This document shows positions 1-4,985 of a stretch of DNA of 7,775 nt, in pieces; the first letter of the stretch is position 1, and the number at the start of each line of letters is the position of its first letter. The DNA is from Oscillospiraceae bacterium. GTDB taxonomy: Bacteria; Bacillota; Clostridia; Oscillospirales; Oscillospiraceae. The notes below the pieces were generated by a model. That model saw only the letters and a list, made by a program, of their open reading frames with translations, did no database searches and was not told where the DNA came from. The position numbers and the translations under genes were made by a program. The stretch covers positions 1 through 7,775 of the forward strand of contig JAEEUX010000115.1 of NCBI GenBank assembly GCA_016290695.1. Direction: 5' to 3'.

Positions 1-16
1 TCCCCTGAGAGGGGAG
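1..16 (+). repeat. Truncated 3' end of a palindromic repeat copy
   Basis: The window opens inside the second hairpin of the repeat family: a CCCCT arm, loop GAG and an AGGGGAGC arm. It is followed by the short GCGAA...TTCGC inverted repeat that also follows the copy ending at 1334. The left part of this copy lies outside the window. Confidence 0.7.
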
Positions 17-36
17 CGAAAGCGCTTCGCGGGGAC

Positions 37-87
37 GACCCCTCAGTCAGCCTCCGGCGGACAGCTCCCCTTATCCAAGGGGGGCGA
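37..87 (+). repeat. Palindromic intergenic repeat, copy with imperfect stems
   Basis: This copy has the family layout: ACCCCTCAGTC, a first stem (GTC..GCC, loop TCC, GGC..GAC, with one A opposite G mismatch), then the second hairpin CTCCCCTT, loop ATCC, AAGGGG. The last bases read GGGGGGC instead of GGGGAGC. It lies 37 bases beyond the stop codon of the minus-strand nucleotidyltransferase gene, so it would be in the 3' end of that transcript. No T-run follows it on either strand, so a classical terminator is not supported. Confidence 0.8.
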
Positions 88-124
88 AGGGCGCGGGGGA
101 TGCATATATATTATTAGCCCTCGG

Positions 125-1039
125 TCAGCGCAGGGTTGCGGGGTAATCGCCGGCGGCGTGCTTATCGCGGAGCTTGGCCGCAGCGTCGGCGCGGTCCTCG
201 GCGTAGGTCATGCCGAACCACTTTTCGCCCGTCTGCAAAACGGAAACGGCGAGGCTGCCGCGCTTTATCATTGCGTCCGTCATTACCGGCAGGAGGCACT
301 CGCTCTTCGCGTCATCCGGCGCGAGACCGCGCAGAAAATCATGAAAATAGCGCTCCATTTCGCCGAAAATCCAGGGCGTATAGCCCCAGAAATTCATGCT
401 GACGAGGGCTTCGCCGTCCTGCTCGCGCGCCTCGCCCTCGGGCTCGGAAACGATGCGTCCGTCCGGCATGAGCGTGATTTTATAGGTCTCCGTAACGCTC
501 TTCAGGAGTCCGCCGGAGGCCGCGCAGATGCCGCGCGTCACGCCGCCGAAGGGGCTGACCGTGTTCTTAAGCAGGTAGCCGACCATGCAGGCTTCGTGCT
601 CGGGGCGAAGCGTTTCGAGCGCGTTTTTCATCGTTACGAATGCCGAAGGGCCATAGAAATCGTCCGCGTTAATAACGGCGAAGGGCTCCGTGACGGCCTC
701 GCGCGCGCAGAGCACGGCGTGGACGGTCCCGAGCGGTTTTACGCGGTCCGGCGCGGGGGTGTAGAAGGCCGGAAGCGTTGAATTATCCTGAAATACGGTT
801 TTTATCTCGATCTGTTTGCCCACCGGCGTCCTGAGCCGCGCCATTGGACCCGTGAAAATCGGGCGGCAGACGGCCTCCATCTCCTGCTTGATGATGAAGA
901 CGATTTTGTCGAAGCCGGCGCGGACCGCGTCATAGACCGCGTATTCCATCAAAATTTCTCCGCCGGGGCCAACCCCGTCGATTTGTTTGCAGCCGCCGTA
1001 ACGGGAGCCGAGCCCCGCGGCCATAACGATTAGCGTCAT
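125..1039 (-). CDS. Nucleotidyltransferase-like protein (sugar-1-phosphate NTP transferase fold)
   Basis: This 304-residue protein belongs by sequence to the GT-A-like NTP transferase superfamily, whose members join an NTP to a sugar or choline phosphate and release pyrophosphate. Visible hallmarks are the N-terminal nucleotide-binding loop AAGLGSR (residues 7-13) followed by K18-Q19, a KPLGTVHA stretch (101-108) resembling the base-contacting GT.HA segment, and NADD (124-127), where the acidic residues would bind the metal. The C-terminal third carries no left-handed beta-helix repeats, so it is not a GlmU- or GlgC-type two-domain enzyme. No signal peptide or membrane segment is seen; it should be cytosolic. 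The start is supported by a GGAGGA site seven bases upstream (1047-1052 on the minus strand). It stands alone on its strand here, with no kinase, glycosyltransferase or choline-uptake gene beside it, so the substrate cannot be assigned. The fold is fairly certain; the specific reaction is not. Confidence 0.87.
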   Translation of the reverse strand: MTLIVMAAGLGSRYGGCKQIDGVGPGGEILMEYAVYDAVRAGFDKIVFIIKQEMEAVCRPIFTGPMARLRTPVGKQIEIKTVFQDNSTLPAFYTPAPDRVKPLGTVHAVLCAREAVTEPFAVINADDFYGPSAFVTMKNALETLRPEHEACMVGYLLKNTVSPFGGVTRGICAASGGLLKSVTETYKITLMPDGRIVSEPEGEAREQDGEALVSMNFWGYTPWIFGEMERYFHDFLRGLAPDDAKSECLLPVMTDAMIKRGSLAVSVLQTGEKWFGMTYAEDRADAAAKLRDKHAAGDYPATLR

Positions 1040-1046
1040 TGTGAAA

Positions 1047-1052
1047 TCCTCC
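1047..1052 (-). promoter_or_regulatory. Ribosome binding site of the nucleotidyltransferase gene
   Basis: On the minus strand GGAGGA sits seven bases before the ATG at 1039, a strong Shine-Dalgarno match that fixes the start. Confidence 0.75.
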
Positions 1053-1084
1053 GAATCGGTTTTGCTTTACATAGGAGCGCGTTT

Positions 1085-1090
1085 ATTATA
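1085..1090 (-). promoter_or_regulatory. Possible -10 promoter element for the nucleotidyltransferase gene
   Basis: Read on the minus strand this is a perfect TATAAT inside an AT-rich patch, about 45 bases before the ATG. No good TTGACA-like hexamer is found about 17 bases further upstream (1108-1113 reads GCACAA), so the promoter call is tentative. Confidence 0.35.
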
Positions 1091-1127
1091 AAATAAATTA
1101 TGTGGAATTGTGCCGGGCGTGTGGGGG

Positions 1128-1162
1128 CCTCTCAGTCGGCACCCGTTTTTGCTCCCCTTGGA
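1128..1162. repeat. Repeat fragments: left end of one copy and a broken right arm
   Basis: Bases 1128-1141 contain CCTCTCAGTCGGC, the conserved left end of the repeat without the rest. Bases 1151-1162 read GCTCCCCTTGGAT, which is one arm of the second hairpin in reverse orientation without its partner. The arm plus the following GCGCCGCACC reappears, reverse-complemented, at about 3448-3470, so this truncated form has itself been copied. Confidence 0.6.
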
Positions 1163-1179
1163 TGCGCCGCACCTTTTTT

Positions 1180-1235
1180 GCTCCCCTTGGATAAGGGGAG
1201 CTGGCGACGACGCGAAGCGGCGGCGTCTGAGGGGT
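1180..1235 (-). repeat. Palindromic intergenic repeat, reverse copy with GACGCCGCC-type first stem
   Basis: In reverse orientation this reads ACCCCTCAGACGCCGCCGC, loop TTCG, then GTCGTCGCC, followed by the perfect second hairpin GCTCCCCTT, loop ATCC, AAGGGGAGC. The first stem is imperfect. It is closely related to the plus-strand copies at 3209-3265 and 3298-3353, and the similarity extends into the flank (CCGCCCTCGCG and CCTTCCA). Confidence 0.85.
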
Positions 1236-1287
1236 GGAAGGTTGCGCGAGGGCGGAACCAAAGTGGTGCAAGCTATTCTTTAGCTTC

Positions 1288-1334
1288 GACCTCTCAGTCG
1301 CCTATGGCGACAGCTCCCCTTATCCAAGGGGAGC
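1288..1334 (+). repeat. Palindromic intergenic repeat, canonical copy
   Basis: This is a clean example of the family. The first stem is GTCGCC, loop TAT, GGCGAC; the second is GCTCCCCTT, loop ATCC, AAGGGGAGC. It is followed by GAAAGCGCTTCGCG, a small third hairpin. It ends 76 bases before the start of the thymidylate-synthase-like gene. Confidence 0.88.
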
Positions 1335-1376
1335 GAAAGCGCTTCGCGAGTTTAATAATCATACGACATATTAACA

Positions 1377-1382
1377 TATAAA
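1377..1382 (+). promoter_or_regulatory. Possible -10 element before the thymidylate-synthase-like gene
   Basis: TATAAA lies in an AT-rich stretch (1351-1383) 28 bases ahead of the start codon. A -35 match is poor (AATAAT at optimal spacing, or TTTAAT at 20 bases), so this is only a candidate. Confidence 0.25.
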
Positions 1383-1410
1383 TCAACGATGTTCAAGGAA
1401 GTGATCCGTC

Positions 1411-2154
1411 ATGAAAGAATCCGTCGTCTACGGCAGGACGCTGCCGGAGGCTTACCATGAGGCTCTGCGCGTGCTTGACCGCGAGGGCGAAATCAGTCCA
1501 TGCCCCGATTATAACACAAATCAGAAGGAGCTGTCCATGACTATTTGCGTCGCCGAGCCGCTTGCCGAGCCGATGATATCGAAGCTCTCGATAGGCGGGC
1601 CGCGCGAGCTGGAGCAGTACCGCCAGGAGATGCTGGACGGCATACTCGACTTTGAGATAGAGCGGGGAAACTGGGCCTACACCTACCATTCGCGCATGGC
1701 GGAGCAGCTTCCCTTCATCCTGCGCGAGCTGCGGCGTAACCCCGATTCGCGCCGCGCGGTGATCGACGTTCGCGATTGGCGGCACGACGCGGCGGAGGGC
1801 AACGAAAACCCCGCCTGTCTGCAGCATCTGCAGTTTTTTATCCGCGGCGGGGCGCTGCATCTGAAGATACTTTTCCGCTCGAACGACGCATGCAAGGCGA
1901 CGTTTATGAACGCGTTCGCGCTCATTATGCTGCAAAAGCGCGTCGCCGACGAGCTCGGCATAGCGATGGGGAGCTATACGCACCGAGCCAACAGCTTCCA
2001 CTGCTACGAGAAGGATTTCGGCATGCTCGCCGGTTACGTCCGTCGCCTTGAAGGCGGCGACGTTACCTACGATTATGAGGGCGGCTGGGATGAGCTCATG
2101 GAGGCAGCGCGGGCGGAAATTGCCGCTTCGGTGGAGGAGCTGAAGCGCCGTTGA
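1411..2154 (+). CDS. Divergent thymidylate synthase-fold protein (ThyA / dCMP hydroxymethylase superfamily)
   Basis: This 247-residue protein aligns with ThyA (264 residues in E. coli) through the catalytic half. NPDSRR (residues 110-115) matches the phosphate-binding SRR that reaches the partner subunit. C136 sits at the nucleophile, RSND (156-159) at RSCD, N167 at the pyrimidine-discriminating Asn177, and H197-C-Y199 at H207/Y209. C136-R156, R156-N167 and N167-H197 spacings equal those of ThyA (20, 11, 30). Against a standard ThyA, the N-terminal RTGTG phosphate loop is not recognisable, the His after the catalytic Cys is Leu137, the Gln before RS is Phe155, and the C-terminal tail that closes over folate is missing. 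A one-carbon transfer to dUMP or a related nucleotide is therefore plausible but unproven. Retention of Asn167 argues against a cytidylate hydroxymethylase, which has Asp. An AAGGAAG site at 1395-1401 supports the start. The next gene follows 43 bases downstream. Confidence 0.8.
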   Translation: MKESVVYGRTLPEAYHEALRVLDREGEISPCPDYNTNQKELSMTICVAEPLAEPMISKLSIGGPRELEQYRQEMLDGILDFEIERGNWAYTYHSRMAEQLPFILRELRRNPDSRRAVIDVRDWRHDAAEGNENPACLQHLQFFIRGGALHLKILFRSNDACKATFMNAFALIMLQKRVADELGIAMGSYTHRANSFHCYEKDFGMLAGYVRRLEGGDVTYDYEGGWDELMEAARAEIAASVEELKRR

Positions 2155-2184
2155 GCGCCTCACCGGGCGAGGGAATATAAAGGC

Positions 2185-2190
2185 GGGAGG
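2185..2190 (+). promoter_or_regulatory. Ribosome binding site of the low-GC gene
   Basis: GGGAGG lies seven bases before the ATG at 2198. Translation is therefore likely even though the gene's composition is atypical. Confidence 0.7.
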
Positions 2191-2197
2191 AAAACTC

Positions 2198-2980
2198 ATG
2201 AACGGCGAACTGTATCAGTTGTCGAGACTGGTATTATGTGTAAAAGAAGCGATGCGCAGCGGCAAAGAAATAGAATACAAAACGGTCAGCTATGAGAACA
2301 GCCCGGTTTTTACCTTTGCCCCAAGGAAAGGTGTTCTTTTTAATCGCGCGAAAAAATGCGGCGATGTGCCGGGCTGGTATAGCGTTTTGAAGAAGCGAGG
2401 GCTTAAGCGTATTAACTTAATCATTTTCTTTGAGCAAAACAATATCAAACTTGCCGGCTTTTCAAATTCTGCAAAACAGGGAATTGTCACGGAATATTCA
2501 GATGGCAAGACCACGTTTTGGACAGCCGAATGGAAATTTGACTCGCAAAAGAAGGCGTGGAGCGTTTATTATAAAGAATTCGATTACGCTGAAAAGCCGG
2601 CTTTGACCTGTACCTTTGCCGATTGCCGCGATAAATTTGAAAAGACCCTTCTGGATATTGAGAACTTAGCCCTTACCTTGGAATTTGAAGGCTTTGCTAA
2701 GATTTTCAGGGAAGCGTATGGCATTCTGACAAGCGAAATTGAACCGTTTGTTCCTGAAAGCAAAGAAAGCGCTGTGCCTGAGTTGCCGCCTGAACAGTTA
2801 AGTCTGTTTTTAGCGGCGTCGAAGGCTGATGTTTTTGGCGCAATGGGTTCATGGAATGACAGCCCGTCGGCAACGGCGGAAGAGATGGGGCTTCAAGAAG
2901 AGTACGAGAGGCTTTCCGGCGATTTATATGTATCAATAAAAAAAGCGGTTATGAACGCGGTGAACGGTTATATTGGGTGA
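2198..2980 (+). CDS. Unrecognised protein with a QLSLF clamp-binding-like motif; low-GC gene
   Basis: I do not recognise this 260-residue protein. It has no signal peptide, membrane segment or zinc-binding cysteine cluster and looks soluble. The N-terminal two thirds (about 1-175) appear as a mixed alpha/beta domain rich in Lys, Phe, Tyr and Trp. A Pro/Glu-rich linker (about 183-199) leads to QLSLF at residues 200-204, which matches the bacterial sliding-clamp-binding consensus QL[S/D]LF, then a polar, probably helical C-terminal tail. An ideal GGGAGG site (2185-2190) seven bases before the ATG fixes the start. Base use differs from its neighbours: hand counts of two 60-base lines (2461 and 2641) give 40 percent GC, against 62 percent for a line of mrdA (6601). 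This suggests later acquisition. It follows the thymidylate-synthase-like gene by 43 bases and may share its transcript. A DNA replication or repair link is inference from the motif alone. Confidence 0.75.
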   Translation: MNGELYQLSRLVLCVKEAMRSGKEIEYKTVSYENSPVFTFAPRKGVLFNRAKKCGDVPGWYSVLKKRGLKRINLIIFFEQNNIKLAGFSNSAKQGIVTEYSDGKTTFWTAEWKFDSQKKAWSVYYKEFDYAEKPALTCTFADCRDKFEKTLLDIENLALTLEFEGFAKIFREAYGILTSEIEPFVPESKESAVPELPPEQLSLFLAASKADVFGAMGSWNDSPSATAEEMGLQEEYERLSGDLYVSIKKAVMNAVNGYIG

Positions 2981-2997
2981 TAAACGAGCCCCTTTTC

Positions 2998-3044
2998 GCT
3001 CCCCTTGGATAAGGGGCGCTGTCAGCGAAGCTGACTGAGGGGTC
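2998..3044 (-). repeat. Palindromic intergenic repeat, reverse copy just after a stop codon
   Basis: Reverse reading gives GACCCCTCAGTCAGC, loop TTC, GCTGACAGC, then the second hairpin with one change (GCGCCCC in place of GCTCCCC). It begins 17 bases after the stop of the low-GC gene and would form a stem-loop in that gene's 3' untranslated RNA. No U-tract follows, so a terminator role is not shown. Confidence 0.85.
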
Positions 3045-3107
3045 GAGGGTAAAGAGCAACAGGCAATAATATGGTTCATCGGTACCCCCGCGCCGCAGGC
3101 GCGTTTT

Positions 3108-3160
3108 GCTCCCCTTGGATAAGGGGAGCTGTCACGGGCAAAGCCCGTGACTGAGGGGTC
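3108..3160 (-). repeat. Palindromic intergenic repeat, reverse copy with long first stem
   Basis: The first stem is the longest in the window: GTCACGGGC, loop TTT, GCCCGTGAC, nine perfect pairs. The second hairpin is perfect. On the far side (3087-3103) lies CGCGCC, loop TGC, GGCGCG, a perfect third hairpin, separated by an AAAA-type linker. Confidence 0.88.
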
Positions 3161-3208
3161 GTCAGATTTCGCATCAACCATATTGGTGCCGCCCTCGCGT
3201 GACCTTTC

Positions 3209-3265
3209 CACCCCTCAGACGCCGCCGCTGCGCGCCGCCGCCAGCTCCCCTTATCCAAGGGGAGC
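3209..3265 (+). repeat. Palindromic intergenic repeat inside first tandem unit
   Basis: The layout is CACCCCTCAGACGCCGCCGC, then a CTGCGCGCCGCCGCC segment that no longer pairs well, then the perfect second hairpin (3244-3265). An A-run follows on the plus strand, not a T-run. Confidence 0.85.
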
Positions 3266-3297
3266 AAAAAAAGGGTGCCGCCCTCGCGTGACCTTCC

Positions 3298-3353
3298 ACC
3301 CCTCAGACGCCGCCGCTGCGCGCCGCCGCCAGCTCCCCTTATCCAAGGGGAGC
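3298..3353 (+). repeat. Palindromic intergenic repeat inside second tandem unit
   Basis: This copy is identical in the repeat core to 3210-3265. It is followed by GAAAGACCG rather than the A-run of the first unit. Confidence 0.85.
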
Positions 3354-3388
3354 GAAAGACCGTGTCACTACATCTCAGATGACAATTT

Positions 3389-3470
3389 ACCCCTCAGACT
3401 CGTCGGCTGTGCCTCCGAGCCAGCTCCCCTGAAAGGGGAGCGAAAAGGGTGCGGCGCATCCAAGGGGAGC
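3389..3470 (+). repeat. Palindromic repeat with short-loop second hairpin, plus an extra broken arm
   Basis: The copy at 3389-3441 has ACCCCTCAGACTC, a GGCTGTGCC middle, GAGCCAG, and a second hairpin CTCCCCT, loop GAA, AGGGGAG. It is followed by GGTGCGGCGC and a lone arm ATCCAAGGGGAGC (3458-3470). The same order of modules occurs reverse-complemented at about 1151-1190. Confidence 0.75.
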
Positions 3471-3556
3471 GAAAAGGGTGCCGGCCTCGCGCAACATAGC
3501 GGCAAGCATATTACACTGCACAGGCGCCCCTTTCACGTGCGCGAAAAATACATCCC

Positions 3557-3561
3557 GGAGG
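3557..3561 (+). promoter_or_regulatory. Ribosome binding site deciding the Maf start
   Basis: GGAGG lies six bases before the ATG at 3568. It selects this start over an in-frame ATG at 3478, which lies in repeat-derived sequence and would add 30 residues absent from the Maf family. Confidence 0.8.
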
Positions 3562-3567
3562 TTCTAC

Positions 3568-4149
3568 ATGCTTCCTCACATTGTTCTTGCTTCGCAGTCG
3601 CCGCGGCGGCGGGAGCTGCTTAGTATGCTCGGCGTCACGGGCTTCGACATCGTTCCCGCGCCCAGCGAGGCGGAGTTCCCGCGCGGGATATTCCCCGGCG
3701 ACGCGGCAGTTGCCGTCGCCCGCGAAAAGGCGAAATACGCCGCGGCGCGCGCTCATGAGGCTTCGCTCGTGATTGCGGCGGACACCGTCGTTTCCCTCGA
3801 CGGGGCCATCCTCGAAAAGCCGGAGAACGAAGCGGAGGCCGCGCGCATGCTCGCTTCTCTTTCCGGGCGCAGGCACACGGTGTATTCCGGCCTCGTCCTC
3901 CTTTACAAGGGCGAGGAAAAGAGCGCTTACGAAGCAACGGACGTATATTTCCGCCCCATTTCGGCGGCGGAGATTTCCGCCTACGTCGCCACCGGCGAGC
4001 CCATGGACAAGGCGGGCGCTTACGGCGCGCAGGGCGTCGCGAGCGTTTTTATCGAGCGTATCGACGGGGATTTCTTCAACGTCGTCGGCCTGCCCCTGTG
4101 TACCCTTTCAAGGCTCATAAATGAATACGGGTTCGGTGTGATATCATGA
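3568..4149 (+). CDS. maf: Maf family nucleoside triphosphate pyrophosphatase
   Basis: Maf proteins hydrolyse non-canonical or excess nucleoside triphosphates to the monophosphate and pyrophosphate in the cytosol; in Bacillus subtilis, overproduction blocks septum formation. This 193-residue copy is of normal family length. It shows LASQSPRRRELL (residues 7-18, the substrate phosphate loop), E35, IAADTVV (69-75) with the probable catalytic Asp72, KP (84-85), HTVYSG (103-108), TGEPMDKAGAYGAQG (142-156) and GDFFNVVGLP (167-176). The KAGAYG.QG form is that of the YhdE/dTTP-UTP-type subfamily rather than the m7GTP-type YceF subfamily. The start at 3568 follows GGAGG at 3557-3561 and gives the standard N-terminus; an upstream in-frame ATG runs into repeats. 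Its stop overlaps the mreC start as ATGA, so the two are translationally coupled. The neighbouring mre genes are a common Firmicute context. Confidence 0.95.
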   Translation: MLPHIVLASQSPRRRELLSMLGVTGFDIVPAPSEAEFPRGIFPGDAAVAVAREKAKYAAARAHEASLVIAADTVVSLDGAILEKPENEAEAARMLASLSGRRHTVYSGLVLLYKGEEKSAYEATDVYFRPISAAEISAYVATGEPMDKAGAYGAQGVASVFIERIDGDFFNVVGLPLCTLSRLINEYGFGVIS

Positions 4150-4982
4150 AAACATTCTTTAAAAAATCGGGCGGCACGGTCCTTGCCGCGCTAATAGCGG
4201 TTCTCGTGCTGCTGCTCCTTCTTTCGGCGCTCGGGCTGGGCTTTCACAGCCTGCGCGGGCTTTTCGCGCCGCTGGACAGTCTCGTGAGCCGCGGCATGGC
4301 CAGCCTTGAGCGCGTTTACGCCTACATGTACGAATACGACGAGCTTGAGGCGGAAAACGAGCGCCTGCGCGCCTACATCGCGGAGATGGAGGAGGAAGTG
4401 CGCCTTTCGTCCTCGTCCAACGAGGAAAACCGCCGCCTGCGCAAGCTGCTCAATCTCTCCGAGGAGCGGCAGGACTTCGTTTTCGAGGAGGCCACCGTCA
4501 TTTCATGGACGAGCTCAAGCTGGTCCAGCTCCTTCACAATAAACAAGGGCAGCAAGGCCGGACTTGAGGCGGGCGACTGCGTAGTGAACGAAAACGGCTT
4601 CCTCATCGGGCGTCTTACGGACGTTTCCGCCGGAACAGCGCAGGTGGAGACCCTGCTCGACCCATTGGCGGGCGTCGGCGCAGTCGTTGACCGCACGGGC
4701 GCGACGGCTGTTACCGAGGGCGACTATAAGCTCATGAAGGCCGGGATGGTCAGGCTCGTATGCCTTTCCGACAGCTCGGACATCGTTGTGGGCGACACGG
4801 TCGTTACCTCCGGCAAGGGCGGGGTTTACCCCTCGGGTCTTATCATAGGCAATATCTACACGGTCGTGGCCGACGCCTCGGGCATGTATTCCTACGGCGT
4901 TATCGCCCCGTCGGCGGACATAAAGACCGCGTCGAACGTGTTCATAATTAAGGATTTTGACGCAGAGGATGCGGAGGGATAA
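4146..4982 (+). CDS. mreC: Rod shape-determining protein MreC
   Basis: MreC is a bitopic membrane protein whose extracytoplasmic beta-barrel domain links the elongasome to PBP2 and helps activate it. The 278-residue sequence has a short basic N-terminus, one hydrophobic segment (about residues 10-32), a coiled coil rich in Glu, Leu and Arg (about 60-108), and the two-lobed MreC domain (about 112-270). Family signatures are INKGSKAGLEAGDCVV (132-147), NGFLIGRL (150-157) and TSGKGGVYPSGLIIG (221-235). The acidic C-terminal end is short; there is no Pro-rich tail. The start overlaps the Maf stop by four bases (ATGA), and mreD begins three bases after its stop. mreB, usually directly upstream of mreC, is not here, so the actin-like partner must be encoded elsewhere if present. 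Confidence 0.96.
   Translation: MKTFFKKSGGTVLAALIAVLVLLLLLSALGLGFHSLRGLFAPLDSLVSRGMASLERVYAYMYEYDELEAENERLRAYIAEMEEEVRLSSSSNEENRRLRKLLNLSEERQDFVFEEATVISWTSSSWSSSFTINKGSKAGLEAGDCVVNENGFLIGRLTDVSAGTAQVETLLDPLAGVGAVVDRTGATAVTEGDYKLMKAGMVRLVCLSDSSDIVVGDTVVTSGKGGVYPSGLIIGNIYTVVADASGMYSYGVIAPSADIKTASNVFIIKDFDAEDAEG
4973..4978 (+). promoter_or_regulatory. Ribosome binding site supporting the TTG start of mreD
   Basis: GGAGGG lies within the last codons of mreC, seven bases before TTG at 4986. It is the main reason to accept the non-ATG start. Confidence 0.7.
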
Positions 4983-4985
4983 GCC

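Larger units (their letters stand above)
1040..1410. other. Intergenic region between divergent genes, about half repeats
   Basis: The gap holds start signals of the minus-strand gene (1047-1090), a repeat cluster (about 1128-1334), and a short AT-rich leader (1351-1400) before the plus-strand gene. I see no plausible small gene; open frames here run through the repeats and carry low-complexity, arginine/proline/serine-rich translations. Confidence 0.6.
3185..3353 (+). repeat. Tandem direct duplication of a repeat plus its flank (two units of 81 and 80 bases)
   Basis: Bases 3185-3265 and 3274-3353 are the same apart from one missing T in a T-run (GACCTTTCC versus GACCTTCC). Each unit starts at GGTGCCGCCCTCGCG and ends at AAGGGGAGC, and they are offset by 89 bases. 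Each contains one full palindromic repeat (3209-3265 and 3298-3353). The near identity shows a recent copying event. Confidence 0.9.
2981..3567. other. Repeat-rich intergenic region upstream of the maf-mre operon
   Basis: Almost all of this gap up to 3480 is made of palindromic repeat copies in both orientations and their duplicated flanks; they are listed separately. The last ~90 bases form the leader of maf, where I find no convincing -35/-10 pair (TATTAC at 3509-3514 has no partner). Open frames crossing the region encode repeat-derived sequence and are not taken as genes. Confidence 0.6.

Noticed and set aside
1180..1334. Palindromic repeats as classical Rho-independent terminators
   Set aside because: The GC-rich stem-loops are followed by A-runs in repeat orientation and by the variable stem in the other; none has the T-tract after the stem that a terminator needs.
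1393..2199. 268-codon minus-strand open frame opposite the thymidylate-synthase-like gene
   Set aside because: The plus-strand frame has ThyA residues at exact spacing; the antisense frame has no known motifs.
2998..3470. CRISPR array
   Set aside because: Copies alternate in orientation, spacing is irregular, the spaces between are themselves repeated, and there are no cas genes.
3478..3567. 30-residue N-terminal extension of Maf
   Set aside because: It starts in repeat-derived sequence, is not part of the family, and a strong GGAGG sits just before the internal ATG at 3568.
3480..3567. Promoter for the maf operon
   Set aside because: TATTAC at 3509-3514 and AT-rich bases near 3546 lack any acceptable -35 partner; I could not support a specific site.
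3147..3623. Plus-strand open frame through the repeats into maf
   Set aside because: Its translation is repeat-derived (Arg, Pro and Ser rich) and ends in the maf coding region in another frame.
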